This document shows, piece after piece, positions 16,588 to 25,420 of a stretch of DNA of 64,000 nucleotides. How positions within the stretch are numbered: position 1 is the stretch's first letter; each line of letters opens with the position of its first letter. The position numbers were made by a program, and so were the translations under genes. The stretch covers positions 186,001 through 250,000 of the forward strand of contig CAYMRX010000004.1 of assembly GCA_964393035.1 (NCBI GenBank). The letters are read 5' to 3'. The notes under the pieces were generated by a model. It ran no database searches, was not told where the DNA came from, and saw only the letters and a program-made list of their open reading frames with translations. The stretch comes from Tabrizicola_A sp964393035 (GTDB lineage: Bacteria > Pseudomonadota > Alphaproteobacteria > Rhodobacterales > Rhodobacteraceae).

Positions 16588-16766
16588 GGCGCCCCTCCGT
16601 CCGCGCGTGACCCTAGCACGCGAAGCGCCTATGTAGTCATAAAAATGGCTGTGTAAACGACGGAAACCGCGAAAAATTCCCCCGCAGGCCGGGGATGCGC
16701 AAGCCGCTTTCACCCCGCGCGCAATCCGCCTAAGATGCAGGCGCAGAATAAATTGAGGGGGCCGAT

Positions 16767-17579
16767 ATGGCGGTAGGGGTTTTCGACAGCGGTCTTGGCG
16801 GGTTGACGGTTCTGGATGTCGTCGCAAAGCGGCTGCCAAAGGTGCCTTTCGTCTATCTGGGGGACAATGCCCATGCGCCTTACGGGGTGCGGACCCATGA
16901 CGACATCTTCAACCTGACCGTCGCTGCCACCGAACGGCTTTGGGCCGAGGGTTGCGATCTGGTGATCCTGGCCTGCAACACCGCCTCTGCCGCCGCCTTG
17001 AAGCGGATGCAGGAAACCTGGGTGCCGCCGGGCAAGCGGGTTCTGGGCGTCTTTGTCCCCTTGATCGAGGCCTTGACCGAACGCCAATGGGGCGACAACA
17101 GCCCCCCGCGTGAGGTGGATGTCAAACACGTGGCGCTGTTTGCCACCCCCGCCACGGTGGCCAGCCGCGCCTTTCAGCGTGAGTTGGCCTTCCGCGCCAT
17201 CGGGGTCGATGTCGAGGCACAACCCTGCGCGGGCGTGGTCGATGCGATTGAGCAGGGCGATGAAATTCTGGCCGAGGCCCTTGTGCGCAGCCATGTCGAA
17301 AGCCTGAAACGCCGGATGCCGCATCCGCAGGCGGCGATCCTTGGCTGCACGCATTACCCCTTGATGCAAAAGGCGTTTCAGGATGCCTTGGGGGCGGATG
17401 TGAAGGTCTATTCCCAAGCCAATCTGGTGGCCGAAAGCCTTGCCGATTATCTGACCCGCCGCCCCGAAATGCTCGGCTCTGGCACGCAGTCGAAATTCCT
17501 GACGACGGGCGATCCCTCGTATGTGTCGTCCAAGGCGACGCAATTCCTGCGCCGTCAGGTGGTGTTCGAGGCGGCTTAA
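16767..17579 (+). CDS. murI: Glutamate racemase
   Basis: Supplies D-glutamate for peptidoglycan; cofactor-independent two-Cys racemase of 270 residues. The start MAVGVFDSGLGGLTVLD has the conserved DSG. The catalytic cysteines are in ILACNTASA and ILGCTHYPL. Its stop overlaps the stop of the convergent GYF_2/DUF805 gene by two bases, so both genes end in the same five bases. Confidence 0.93.
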   Translation: MAVGVFDSGLGGLTVLDVVAKRLPKVPFVYLGDNAHAPYGVRTHDDIFNLTVAATERLWAEGCDLVILACNTASAAALKRMQETWVPPGKRVLGVFVPLIEALTERQWGDNSPPREVDVKHVALFATPATVASRAFQRELAFRAIGVDVEAQPCAGVVDAIEQGDEILAEALVRSHVESLKRRMPHPQAAILGCTHYPLMQKAFQDALGADVKVYSQANLVAESLADYLTRRPEMLGSGTQSKFLTTGDPSYVSSKATQFLRRQVVFEAA

Positions 17580-18361
17580 CCGAAGTGGTTCGGGCCGGGG
17601 GCGCCTTTTTGGCACATGAAGACGAGCAGGGCGATGGCCCAGCCGAGGAATCCCAGCCCGAAGATCACCCCGAAGGGGGCAAGCAGCGCATCGGGGCTGC
17701 GCGCGCCAGCCCCGATCATGGCGAAGATCAGAAAGGCTCCTATCGCGGCAAGCACTGGCCCGCCCAGCCACCAGCCGCTGCGGCCCGTGTCATGCAGGCG
17801 CCGGACGGTGGCGGCCAGTGAGGGCAGCACCAGACCAAGCGAAATCAGGGCCGAGACGGCAGGGGCGCCTGCAAGTTCAAAAAAACTGCCCACAATCCCG
17901 ATCAAGGTGCAAAACAGGTAGAAATACCAATATTCTGATCGGCTCGCCCGGCCGGAAAACGTGGCGTATTTGTTGAGACAGGTCGAGATCGCCTCGCCAA
18001 AGCCACGGGCGGGTGCGCCGATGTAAAGCCCGTCGGGGCCGATCTGGCTGGGGCTTGGCGGCGGGCTGGTGTCTTGCGGGCTATGAGGGGACCACGGCGC
18101 GGAGGCGCTTGAGCCCCGGCGCGGTTCGGACAAGGCGACCGGGGCGCTGTCAAAGGCGGTTTGGGCTTGGCCGGGGGGCAGCGGCGGCGGGTTGACCCGC
18201 AGTTCGGCCATCTCAGAGGCGGGCCGCCAGTTCGGGATGGATGGGTTCCACACCAGCGTATCCGGCCCCAGCACGCCGCTTTGCAGATCGCGGCGCAGAT
18301 CGTCCAGGTTGACCGGACCGTTCGAGACACCAGATTTCGCGAAATACCAATTTGAAGACAT
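17576..18361 (-). CDS. GYF_2 and DUF805 domain membrane protein
   Basis: A 261-residue protein. The N-terminal GYF_2-like domain is SSNWYFAKSGVSNGPVNLDDL with NWRPASEM (about residues 2-60). A Pro/Ser-rich linker (65-120) leads to a C-terminal DUF805 membrane domain with GRASRSEYWYFYLFC, RRLHDTGRSGWW and four hydrophobic segments. The combination suggests protein-protein contacts by a membrane anchor, with no known function. The ATG at 18361 gives the GYF start. Confidence 0.8.
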   Translation of the reverse strand: MSSNWYFAKSGVSNGPVNLDDLRRDLQSGVLGPDTLVWNPSIPNWRPASEMAELRVNPPPLPPGQAQTAFDSAPVALSEPRRGSSASAPWSPHSPQDTSPPPSPSQIGPDGLYIGAPARGFGEAISTCLNKYATFSGRASRSEYWYFYLFCTLIGIVGSFFELAGAPAVSALISLGLVLPSLAATVRRLHDTGRSGWWLGGPVLAAIGAFLIFAMIGAGARSPDALLAPFGVIFGLGFLGWAIALLVFMCQKGAPGPNHFG

Positions 18362-18487
18362 ATGTTTAGCCCCATCCAATGACAGGCATAGAATGTCAGC
18401 GGTCTCCTGCTGTCAATCGCAGCTTTGCCTCTTGCGGTGGGGCGGGATTCCCTGTCGATTTGGCGGACAAACAGGGAGAGATCATTC

Positions 18488-19351
18488 ATGCCCGCATCCC
18501 CCCGTCATGAGGCGTCCTATCTTGTCTACGACGTCTTCACCAAGACCCGCTTTGGCGGCAATCAACTGGCCGTCTTTCCCGATGCCACGCAACTGCCCGA
18601 GGATCGCTTGCAGGCCATCGCGCGCGAGTTCAACTTTTCCGAGGTGACGTTTTGCTACCCTCCTCGCGACCCCGCCCATACCGCCCGCGTCCGCATCTTT
18701 ACCCCGACATCCGAGGTGCCTTTCGCAGGCCACCCCACCATTGGCACGGCGATTGCGCTGGCCGATCTGGGGCAGGGGCCAGAGATGGTGCTGGAACTGG
18801 GCGTCGGGCCGATTCCTTGCGTGGTCGGGCCGGAGGGGGCCGCTTTTACCACGGGCGTGCCGTTGCAGATCATCGCCCAGCCGCCCGTGGCGCTGGTGGC
18901 CGCGGCGCTGGGGTTGCCGGAAAGTGCGGTGCAAACCGCGACCCATGCCCCGGTGCAAGCCTCGCTCGGGCTGGCCTTTGTGCTGGTGGAACTGACCGAC
19001 CGCGCGGCCTTGGCGCAGGCAAGGCCGGTGACCGAGGCCGTGCGCCAAGGGGCTGCGGCCTATCCGGCGGGCTTGGATTTCGCGATCTTTGCTTATGTCC
19101 GCGTGGGTGAGCGCGTCGAGGCGCGGATGTTCGCGCCCTTGGACAATGTGCCGGAAGACCCGGCGACGGGCAGCGCCTCGGCGACGCTGGGGGCCTATCT
19201 TGCCGCCTTGCCCGGCGGGCCGGAACGGCTGGCCATCAGCCAAGGGGTGGATATGGGGCGGCCGTCGCAGATTGCGGTCACCACCGGGCCAAAGGGGGTG
19301 ACGGTGGCGGGCCAAGCGGTCAAGGTGATGGCCGGAACGCTGTATCTGTAA
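18488..19351 (+). CDS. PhzF-family isomerase-like protein
   Basis: A 287-residue member of the PhzF/diaminopimelate-epimerase fold family. Typical family parts are YLVYDVFTKTRFGGNQLAVF near the N-terminus (the conserved F-x-G-N), REFNFSEVTFCYPP with the candidate catalytic Glu, and RIFTPTSEVPFAGHPTIGTA. The late EDPATGSASATLGAYL is also canonical. There is no phenazine locus nearby, so the real substrate is unknown. The DUF1684 gene follows 12 bases later and is likely co-transcribed. Confidence 0.87.
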   Translation: MPASPRHEASYLVYDVFTKTRFGGNQLAVFPDATQLPEDRLQAIAREFNFSEVTFCYPPRDPAHTARVRIFTPTSEVPFAGHPTIGTAIALADLGQGPEMVLELGVGPIPCVVGPEGAAFTTGVPLQIIAQPPVALVAAALGLPESAVQTATHAPVQASLGLAFVLVELTDRAALAQARPVTEAVRQGAAAYPAGLDFAIFAYVRVGERVEARMFAPLDNVPEDPATGSASATLGAYLAALPGGPERLAISQGVDMGRPSQIAVTTGPKGVTVAGQAVKVMAGTLYL

Positions 19352-19363
19352 AGGAAGGCCAGG

Positions 19364-20128
19364 ATGGACGCGTTGACGCAATGGAAGGCCAAACGGCTGG
19401 CGGCTTTGACCGCCGAGGATGGCTGGCTGAACCTGACCGACCGGGTGGATATTCCCAAAGGCCCGCAGCGTGTGGGCCATGCGCCGGACAATGATCTGGT
19501 GCTGTCGGTCGGGCCTGCCCATCTTGGGGTGTTGGAGCTGACGGCAACCGGGGCCAGTTTCACGCCGCCGGGGCAGGCCGCCGCCGCCTTTGCCCCCGCG
19601 CCGGGGGGCTTTCCGCAACTGGCTGTCGGATCGCTTTTGCTGGAACTGCATACCGTCGATGGCATCCCGGCCTTGCGGGTGCGCGATCTGACCGCCCCGC
19701 GCGTGGCCCATCTGCGCTATTTCCCCGAGGCGCCCGACTGGGTGATCCGCGCCCGCTGGGAGCGGCTGGAGCGCCCCGAACCCGCGACCATCGGCCAGCG
19801 CGGCGGCGGCGATACAGAAGTGACGCTGACCCATGTCGCGCGCTTTGCCCATCAGGGCCATGACATCGCGCTGGTGCCGACGCATTGGAAGGCGGGCCAG
19901 CCGATGTTCGTGATCCGCGATGCGACCTCGGGGAATGAGACTTATGGCGCCTCGCGCTTCTTGATGGGCGAGGAGATGGCGGAAGGCGAAATCACCCTTG
20001 ATTTCAACCGCGCCTTTACCCCGCCCTGTGGCTTTACGCCTTTTGCGATCTGCCCCTTGCCGCCCCGGCAGAATATTCTGCCCTTTGCGGTTCGGGCGGG
20101 CGAGTTGATGCCGCAAACCGCCCCCTAA
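19364..20128 (+). CDS. DUF1684 domain protein
   Basis: A 254-residue protein of the DUF1684 family. It has the DGWLNLTDRVDIPKG start, a central beta-rich region and the strongly conserved end TLDFNRAFTPPCGFTPFAICPLPPRQN followed by the AGE-like RAGELMP. No signal peptide or membrane segment is seen. Function is unknown. It is probably in an operon with the PhzF-like gene and is closed by a terminator. Confidence 0.83.
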   Translation: MDALTQWKAKRLAALTAEDGWLNLTDRVDIPKGPQRVGHAPDNDLVLSVGPAHLGVLELTATGASFTPPGQAAAAFAPAPGGFPQLAVGSLLLELHTVDGIPALRVRDLTAPRVAHLRYFPEAPDWVIRARWERLERPEPATIGQRGGGDTEVTLTHVARFAHQGHDIALVPTHWKAGQPMFVIRDATSGNETYGASRFLMGEEMAEGEITLDFNRAFTPPCGFTPFAICPLPPRQNILPFAVRAGELMPQTAP

Positions 20129-20178
20129 AGCGCCGCATTTTCGCCGCCTCTGTCGTTAACTTTGGCTGAACTGCCCAT

Positions 20179-20210
20179 CGCCCCCGTGTCCGGGGCGCTT
20201 TTCGTATTTT
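20179..20210 (+). terminator. Terminator after the DUF1684 gene
   Basis: Stem CGCCCC/GGGGCG (20179-20184 with 20192-20197) followed by CTTTTCGTATTTT. It ends three bases before the ribosome site of the next gene, so it lies in that gene's leader. Confidence 0.6.
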
Positions 20211-20226
20211 GCCAAAGGGTGCGCCG

Positions 20227-22434
20227 ATGTCACTTGCAAATTCCACCGCCGATGTGGCGATGATCAACCTCGTGATGACCGGGGTGGATGGCACGGGCGT
20301 CTGGCAAGATCCGATCCAGCTGATCCCGATGGGGATGAATGGCGATCCGGTCGATTTCGTCGCGCGCATCAAGGCCAGCCTGCCTTTGGTCAACAATCTG
20401 CGGGTTCTGTTCAATGAACACAGCTTCAACGAAGACGGTTCTTTGCATCCGCAGATGGAGGCATTCCTGGCCGAAGCCGTGGCGCAGGGCTATGAGCTGA
20501 CGATCTGCTATGGCGAGGGCGATGCCCAGAACATCGGGCGCGGTATCGACGGTTGGCCGACCCTGACCAATGCCGGGGCCTTTGCCGCTTTGCAGGAAAA
20601 CTTCAGCGATGTCAGCGGCGCCTGGGGCCAGATGCTGGAATGGATGGCCGCACACCCGGCCGTGGCGCAGGGTGTCTGGGGCTATGAGTTGATGAATGAA
20701 AGTGCGGCCTACCGCAACACGGTGCGCGCCAATGGCGCGGGCGACGGGCTGACGGCTGCGGATTTCATCAAGCTTTACGCCGATCACACCGTGGCCTTGG
20801 CAGAGATCATCGACGCCCGCGCCGCAGGCCGGATTCTGGTGGGTGGCTGGGGCTATAACGGCGATTTTGCCTCGTTGGATCAGGCGGTGGAGGGGGCCAG
20901 CACGGCGCTGGATCTCATTCGCGCGGGGGTGGGGGCCGATCTTGTCTGGTCGGCGCATCTCTACCCCGGCTGGATGGGCACCAATCAGGCGACCTCACCT
21001 GCCGATCTGGTTGCGCGGCTGGCCGAGGTCTATGCGCCGGTGGCGCAGGATGCGCTGCTCATCACGGAAATCAATGCCGACGGGCAGGTGGACAATGCCG
21101 CCGAGGCGCTGGATTACGCGGATTTCTATACCGCCTCTTATGAATGGTTCGCCGCCCAAGGGATTGGTTTTGGCTGGTTTCCCGGCCTGCAAACCGGGGC
21201 GTCACATCTTTTGTCGCTGAACGGCGATGGCGCCGAGGTCTACCGCCACCAACATTCGCTGGCCCATGCGCTGAATGCGTTTTCGCTGGGGCAAGAGGCG
21301 GGCGCGCCGGTGCTGGCCGATACCCTTGGCGTCACCCTGGTCACCGCAGATTTACGCAACGAAGTCTATGAAATCGCCGCCGGTGAGGCCACGTTCGACA
21401 GCGCGACCCAAGCCGGCTTTGCTTTTGGCTATGGGGCGAATGACAACTTGGCAGGCACCGATCAGAGCAATGATTTTCTCTATGGCGGGCAGGGCAACGA
21501 TGCGCTGTCCGGCCTTGGGGCCGATGATTTCCTCTTTGGACAAGAGGGTGATGACCGCCTGACCGGGGCAGAGGGGACCGACAACCTCTTTGGCGGGCGG
21601 GGGATGGACTGGTTGGAGGGCGGCGCCGGGCGCGACCATCTGGCAGGCGGGCAGGGCCATGATACCTATGTCATCAGCGATGCCCTTGATGCCGTGGTCG
21701 AACATCTGAACGAGGGCAGCGATCTGGTGCAGACCAGCCTGCGCAGCTATCAGCTTGGCAGCAATCTGGAGCATCTGACTTATACCGAGGCGCTTGGCTT
21801 TGCGGGCAGTGGCAATGGCCTGGCCAACCGGATCACCGGGGGGGCAGGTGCCGACAGCCTGTCGGGCTTTACCGGCAAGGACACGCTGGTGGGCGGGCTT
21901 GGCCATGACACGCTTATGGGCGGGCAGGGCGCGGATGCGCTGGTGGGGGGAGGCGGGACAGATGTCGCCTCTTACCGCATGGCCGCGGCGGCGGTGCGCG
22001 CCGATCTGACAAAGGTGCAGACGCTGCCTGCGGCCGGAGAGGCGATGGGCGACAGCTTTTCCGGCATCGAGAACCTGGCAGGTTCGGCCTATGCCGACCA
22101 GCTTTGGGGCAATGCCGGGGCGAACACGCTATGGGGGAACGCGGGCGCTGACCTGATGCGCGGTCGGGCGGGCAATGACCACCTTTACGGCGGGGCGGGG
22201 GCCGACCGCTTCATCTTTGCCAAGGGCGATGATCTGGATATCCTGCGCGATTTTCAGAACAATGGCGACACCATCTGCTTTTCGGGCCTGACCGGGATCA
22301 CCGCCGCCGCCAAGGCGCTGGCCCGCGCCGATCAGGTGGGCGCGCATGTGGTCTTTGATTTCGGCGCGGGCGACCGGCTGATGGTGCTGAACACCACTAT
22401 GGCCGCGCTGCGCGACGATATCAGCATCCTGTGA
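20227..22434 (+). CDS. Secreted clan GH-A (GH5-like) glycoside hydrolase with C-terminal RTX repeats
   Basis: A 735-residue two-part protein. Residues 15-350 look like a TIM-barrel glycosidase of clan GH-A. The Asn-Glu pair in WGYELMNES (E158) would be the acid/base, HLYPGW (about 244-249) the usual His-x-Tyr, and LITEINADGQ (E281) the nucleophile. Residues 404-480 and later blocks are RTX-type Ca-binding repeats (LYGGQGNDAL, LFGGRGMDWLEGG, LYGGAGADRF). There is no signal peptide, so type I secretion is expected. Start at 20227 follows AAAGGG by eight bases. Sugar substrate unknown; no T1SS genes nearby. Confidence 0.75.
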   Translation: MSLANSTADVAMINLVMTGVDGTGVWQDPIQLIPMGMNGDPVDFVARIKASLPLVNNLRVLFNEHSFNEDGSLHPQMEAFLAEAVAQGYELTICYGEGDAQNIGRGIDGWPTLTNAGAFAALQENFSDVSGAWGQMLEWMAAHPAVAQGVWGYELMNESAAYRNTVRANGAGDGLTAADFIKLYADHTVALAEIIDARAAGRILVGGWGYNGDFASLDQAVEGASTALDLIRAGVGADLVWSAHLYPGWMGTNQATSPADLVARLAEVYAPVAQDALLITEINADGQVDNAAEALDYADFYTASYEWFAAQGIGFGWFPGLQTGASHLLSLNGDGAEVYRHQHSLAHALNAFSLGQEAGAPVLADTLGVTLVTADLRNEVYEIAAGEATFDSATQAGFAFGYGANDNLAGTDQSNDFLYGGQGNDALSGLGADDFLFGQEGDDRLTGAEGTDNLFGGRGMDWLEGGAGRDHLAGGQGHDTYVISDALDAVVEHLNEGSDLVQTSLRSYQLGSNLEHLTYTEALGFAGSGNGLANRITGGAGADSLSGFTGKDTLVGGLGHDTLMGGQGADALVGGGGTDVASYRMAAAAVRADLTKVQTLPAAGEAMGDSFSGIENLAGSAYADQLWGNAGANTLWGNAGADLMRGRAGNDHLYGGAGADRFIFAKGDDLDILRDFQNNGDTICFSGLTGITAAAKALARADQVGAHVVFDFGAGDRLMVLNTTMAALRDDISIL

Positions 22435-22508
22435 TCTGCGTTTCCCTCTTGCATGGTCCGGCCCTTGGTCGCAAAGAAGGCCTCAACATCTGGCAATAGG
22501 GGAAAAGC

Positions 22509-23537
22509 ATGACCCATCGCATCGCAATTCTGGGCGCCTCGGGCTATACGGGGGCGGAACTCGTCCGCCTGATCGCCACCCATCCCGAGATGAAGATTGT
22601 GGCGCTTTCGGCCGACCGCAAAGCCGGGATGAGCATGGCCGAGGTCTTCCCCTTCCTGCGCCATCTGGATCTGCCTGTGCTGCAAAAGATTGATGAGATC
22701 GACTTTTCCGGGGTCGATCTGTGCTTCTGCGCGCTGCCCCATGCGACAACGCAAGAGGTGATCGCCAAACTGCCGCGCAGCCTGCAGATCGTCGATCTGT
22801 CGGCCGACTTCCGGCTGCGCGATCCGGCGGAATATGAAAAATGGTATGGCAACCCACATGCGGCCACCGATTTGCAGGCCGAAGCGGTCTATGGCCTGAC
22901 CGAGTTTTACCGCGCCGAAATCACCAAGGGCCGGCTGATCGCGGGCACGGGATGCAATGCGGCCACCGGCCAATATGCGCTGCGCCCCTTGATCGCGGCC
23001 GGGGTGATCGACCTTGACGAGATTTTGATCGACCTGAAGGCCGGGGTTTCCGGCGCAGGGCGGTCCTTGAAGGAAAATCTCTTGCATGCCGAGTTGTCGG
23101 GCGGCACCCATTCCTATTCGGCGGGCGGCAAACACCGGCACTTAGGCGAGTTCGATCAGGAGTTTTCTCTGGTCGCAGGCCGCCCGGTGAAGGTGCAGTT
23201 CACCCCGCATCTTCTGCCGATGAACCGTGGGATTCTGGCGACGGTCTATGTTCGGGGGGATGCGAAGACCATCCATCAAACCCTTGCGAAGGCTTATGAA
23301 AATGAGCCCTTCCTCAAGGTTTTGCCCTTTGGCGCGCTGCCCTCGACCCGCGACATCGCCGGATCGAACTTTTGCCATCTGGGCGTGATCGGTGACCGGA
23401 TCGCAGGCCGGGCCATTGTGGTGGCGGTTCTGGACAACCTGACCAAAGGCTCCTCCGGTCAGGCCATCCAGAACGCCAATCTGATGCTGGGGATTGCGGA
23501 AACCACTGGCCTGATGCTGGCCCCGGTTTTCCCGTGA
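22509..23537 (+). CDS. argC: N-acetyl-gamma-glutamyl-phosphate reductase
   Basis: NADPH-dependent third step of arginine synthesis, 342 residues. The Rossmann start is MTHRIAILGASGYTGAELVRL. FCALPHATTQEV and DLSADFRLRD follow, and the catalytic Cys is in IAGTGCNAATGQYALRP. GVSGAGRSLKEN and FTPHLLPMNRGI are also conserved. It stands alone, as argC often does in this order, with GGGGAAAAG before the start. Confidence 0.96.
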   Translation: MTHRIAILGASGYTGAELVRLIATHPEMKIVALSADRKAGMSMAEVFPFLRHLDLPVLQKIDEIDFSGVDLCFCALPHATTQEVIAKLPRSLQIVDLSADFRLRDPAEYEKWYGNPHAATDLQAEAVYGLTEFYRAEITKGRLIAGTGCNAATGQYALRPLIAAGVIDLDEILIDLKAGVSGAGRSLKENLLHAELSGGTHSYSAGGKHRHLGEFDQEFSLVAGRPVKVQFTPHLLPMNRGILATVYVRGDAKTIHQTLAKAYENEPFLKVLPFGALPSTRDIAGSNFCHLGVIGDRIAGRAIVVAVLDNLTKGSSGQAIQNANLMLGIAETTGLMLAPVFP

Positions 23538-23565
23538 CGGCCTGCCGCAGTTGATGAAGGTCAAG

Positions 23566-23591
23566 GCATACCCCATGTGAATGGGGCATGC
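23566..23591. repeat. Imperfect hairpin between argC and ccmE
   Basis: An 11-bp stem with one A-C mismatch (23566-23576 with 23581-23591) around a GTGA loop. Copies of CCTGCCGCA stand at 23541-23549 and 23591-23599. There is no T-run, so a terminator role is doubtful; it could be a leader structure of ccmE. Confidence 0.35.
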
Positions 23592-23619
23592 CTGCCGCAA
23601 GACTGATGGAGAGATTGAG

Positions 23620-24099
23620 ATGGACGTCCCCGCCAAACCGGGTTTTCGCGGCATGAAGGGCCTGAAAAAACAGCGCCGGATTCAGGTGATCCTGCTGACC
23701 ATTGTCGCGCTGATCGTCGCGGTGTCCCTGATTGGCTATGCGATGAAGGACGGTATCAACTTTTTCCGCTCACCCAGCCAAGTGGTAAGCGACCCGCCTG
23801 GCCCGGCGGAAACCTTCCGCATCGGCGGCTTGGTCGAGGCCGACAGCCTGACCCGCGGGCAGGGCGAAACCGTGACCTTCCGGGTGACCGATACCAATGC
23901 CTCGGTGCCGGTGATCTATACCGGCATCCTGCCGGACCTTTTCGCCGAAGGCCAAGGCATGGTCGGCACAGGGCAAATGCAGGGCGACACCTTTGTTGCC
24001 ACGGAAATTCTGGCCAAGCATGATGAAACCTACATGCCCAAGGAAGTGATCGACACCTTGAAAGAACAGGGTGTCTATCAGGAACCGGTCAAGGACTAG
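23620..24099 (+). CDS. ccmE: Cytochrome c maturation heme chaperone CcmE
   Basis: Membrane-anchored periplasmic chaperone that binds heme covalently and passes it to apocytochromes c. 159 residues. A basic N-terminus (MKGLKKQRRIQ) precedes one membrane segment (about 20-40), then an OB-fold with FRIGGLVEADSL and VPVIYTGILPDLFAEGQGMV. The heme-binding His is in LAKHDETYMPKEV. The ATG at 23620 follows GGAGAG. Other ccm genes are not in the window. Confidence 0.95.
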   Translation: MDVPAKPGFRGMKGLKKQRRIQVILLTIVALIVAVSLIGYAMKDGINFFRSPSQVVSDPPGPAETFRIGGLVEADSLTRGQGETVTFRVTDTNASVPVIYTGILPDLFAEGQGMVGTGQMQGDTFVATEILAKHDETYMPKEVIDTLKEQGVYQEPVKD

Positions 24100-24101
24100 G
24101 G

Positions 24102-24183
24102 TTTCATCTTGGCAAAAATACCCCCCGCGGAGCGTCCGCCCTTGGCCGTCACTGCCTCCGGCGGGGATATTTTCACCAAGGTA
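24102..24183. repeat. Intergenic GC-rich repeat, inverted pair
   Basis: Two facing arms of the element seen also at 48621, 58685 and 61932: TTCATCTTGGCAAAAATACC on the left and GGGGATATTTTCACCAAGG on the right. Folded together they make a long hairpin that may end ccmE transcripts. Confidence 0.65.
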
Positions 24184-24262
24184 AAGCAGCGCGCGCTTTT
24201 CTGACCAACCATTAACCCTGCCGCGCCATGCTGATGGCTCTGCTGGAGTTTTGAGGCTTGCA

Positions 24263-24874
24263 ATGAAAACTGTGCGCGACTTGGCGATCGAGATCGTCGC
24301 CCGTGAAGGGGGATTTATCGATGATCCCGACGATCCGGGGGGAATGACGAAATACGGCGTCACGCTTGAGACCCTGCGGCGATTGGGGCTTGATCTGACG
24401 GGCGATGGGCGGACGGACGGCGAGGATCTTCGCCGATTGAGCCGCGCTCAGGCGGTCGATCTCTACATGGAGCATTACTTTCGCCGCCCCGGTCTTGCCG
24501 CCTTGCCCGAGATTTTGCACGCATCGGTCTTTGACATGCAGGTCAATGCCGGGGCCAATGCGGTGAAGATCCTGCAACGGCTTTGCACCGATATGGGGTT
24601 TGCGTGCATCGATGACGGGGCGATCGGCCCGGCGACCATCCGTGCGGCGCAACTGGCTTTTGATGCCGCACCGTCGCTTTTGGCGGATGCTTACGGCATT
24701 GCGCGGCGTAATTTTTATTACGCCTTGGCCGATGCCCGCCTGGCCAGCCGCAAATATGCCCGCAGGCGGGATGGCGGAAAGGGGGGCTGGATCACCCGGG
24801 CCGAGGAATTCATCGCGCCACGGTATCATCTGACAGAAGCACAGCATAAGGCGAGGGTCGCGGCATGGGGTTGA
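24263..24874 (+). CDS. GH108-type endolysin (N-acetylmuramidase), GTA-lysis type
   Basis: A 203-residue peptidoglycan hydrolase. It has the GH108 start AIEIVAREGGFIDDPDDPGGMTKYGVT with the catalytic Glu in REGG (E15), VDLYMEHYFRRPGL, and ASVFDMQVNAG before a C-terminal binding domain with DGAIGPATI. No signal peptide is present, so a holin is needed for release. The holin gene overlaps its end by ten bases. In Rhodobacter capsulatus such an unlinked endolysin/holin pair releases gene transfer agents. Confidence 0.86.
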   Translation: MKTVRDLAIEIVAREGGFIDDPDDPGGMTKYGVTLETLRRLGLDLTGDGRTDGEDLRRLSRAQAVDLYMEHYFRRPGLAALPEILHASVFDMQVNAGANAVKILQRLCTDMGFACIDDGAIGPATIRAAQLAFDAAPSLLADAYGIARRNFYYALADARLASRKYARRRDGGKGGWITRAEEFIAPRYHLTEAQHKARVAAWG

Positions 24875-25347
24875 TGGGCTCGTTGATGACCGGGGCGGGC
24901 ACGGTGGCCGCCGTGGGGACTGCGGCGCGCGATGTGGCGGAGGTGTTCACCCCCTCTGCCACGCGGCGGATGGAATTGTCGGCCGAGGCGCAGATGGCGG
25001 CGCTGAACCAGATGGGCGAGGAGTTTGCGCTTGCCCCGATGGGAAGATTTGACCGGTTTGTGAACGGGTTGAACCGCTTGCCGCGCCCGATGCTGGCCTT
25101 TGGCACCATCGGGCTTTTTGTCTATGCCATGCAGGACCCGACTGGGTTTGCCGCGCGGATGGCGGGGCTGAACGCGGTGCCGGAACCTTTGTGGTGGCTT
25201 TTGGGGGCGGTGGTGGCGTTTTACTTTGGCGCCCGCGAGACGTGGTATTTCCGCAACCGCCCCGCTGCTATGCCCGAGGTTGGGCTGACCAAACCCCCGC
25301 CCGAGGACAATGCCGCGCTGCGCGACTGGCGGGCAGGCCACAGATAG
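24865..25347 (+). CDS. Holin of the GTA 3-TM family
   Basis: A 160-residue protein matching the GTA holin family. A Gly/Ala-rich N-terminus (MGLMGSLMTGAGTVAAVGTAARDVAEVF) is followed by FALAPMGRFDRFVNGLNRLPRPMLAFGTIGLFVYAMQDP and a last membrane segment with PLWWLLGAVVAFYFGARETWYFRNR. It would open the inner membrane for the overlapping endolysin. No capsid or terminase genes are in the window, so the pair is separated from any structural GTA cluster. Confidence 0.83.
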   Translation: MGLMGSLMTGAGTVAAVGTAARDVAEVFTPSATRRMELSAEAQMAALNQMGEEFALAPMGRFDRFVNGLNRLPRPMLAFGTIGLFVYAMQDPTGFAARMAGLNAVPEPLWWLLGAVVAFYFGARETWYFRNRPAAMPEVGLTKPPPEDNAALRDWRAGHR

Positions 25348-25352
25348 CCTGA

Positions 25353-25370
25353 CTGTCTGGCAATTGTTAC
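25353..25370 (+). promoter_or_regulatory. Pho box upstream of phoR
   Basis: CTGTCTG, four bases, then TTGTTAC: two 7-base PhoB half-sites 11 bases apart, start to start. It lies 50 bases before the phoR start and points to PhoB autoregulation. Confidence 0.6.
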
Positions 25371-25420
25371 ATCCTGCGGCTAGCCTGTGGCGAGTTCCAC
25401 GGCAAGCCGCAGGTCCGCCC

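Noticed and set aside
23566..23591. Terminator of argC
   Set aside because: The stem is good, but no T-run follows on either strand; listed only as a hairpin.
24263..25347. Prophage remnant
   Set aside because: Only lysis genes are present, without integrase, terminase, capsid or tail genes or att-like repeats; a GTA lysis pair explains it better.
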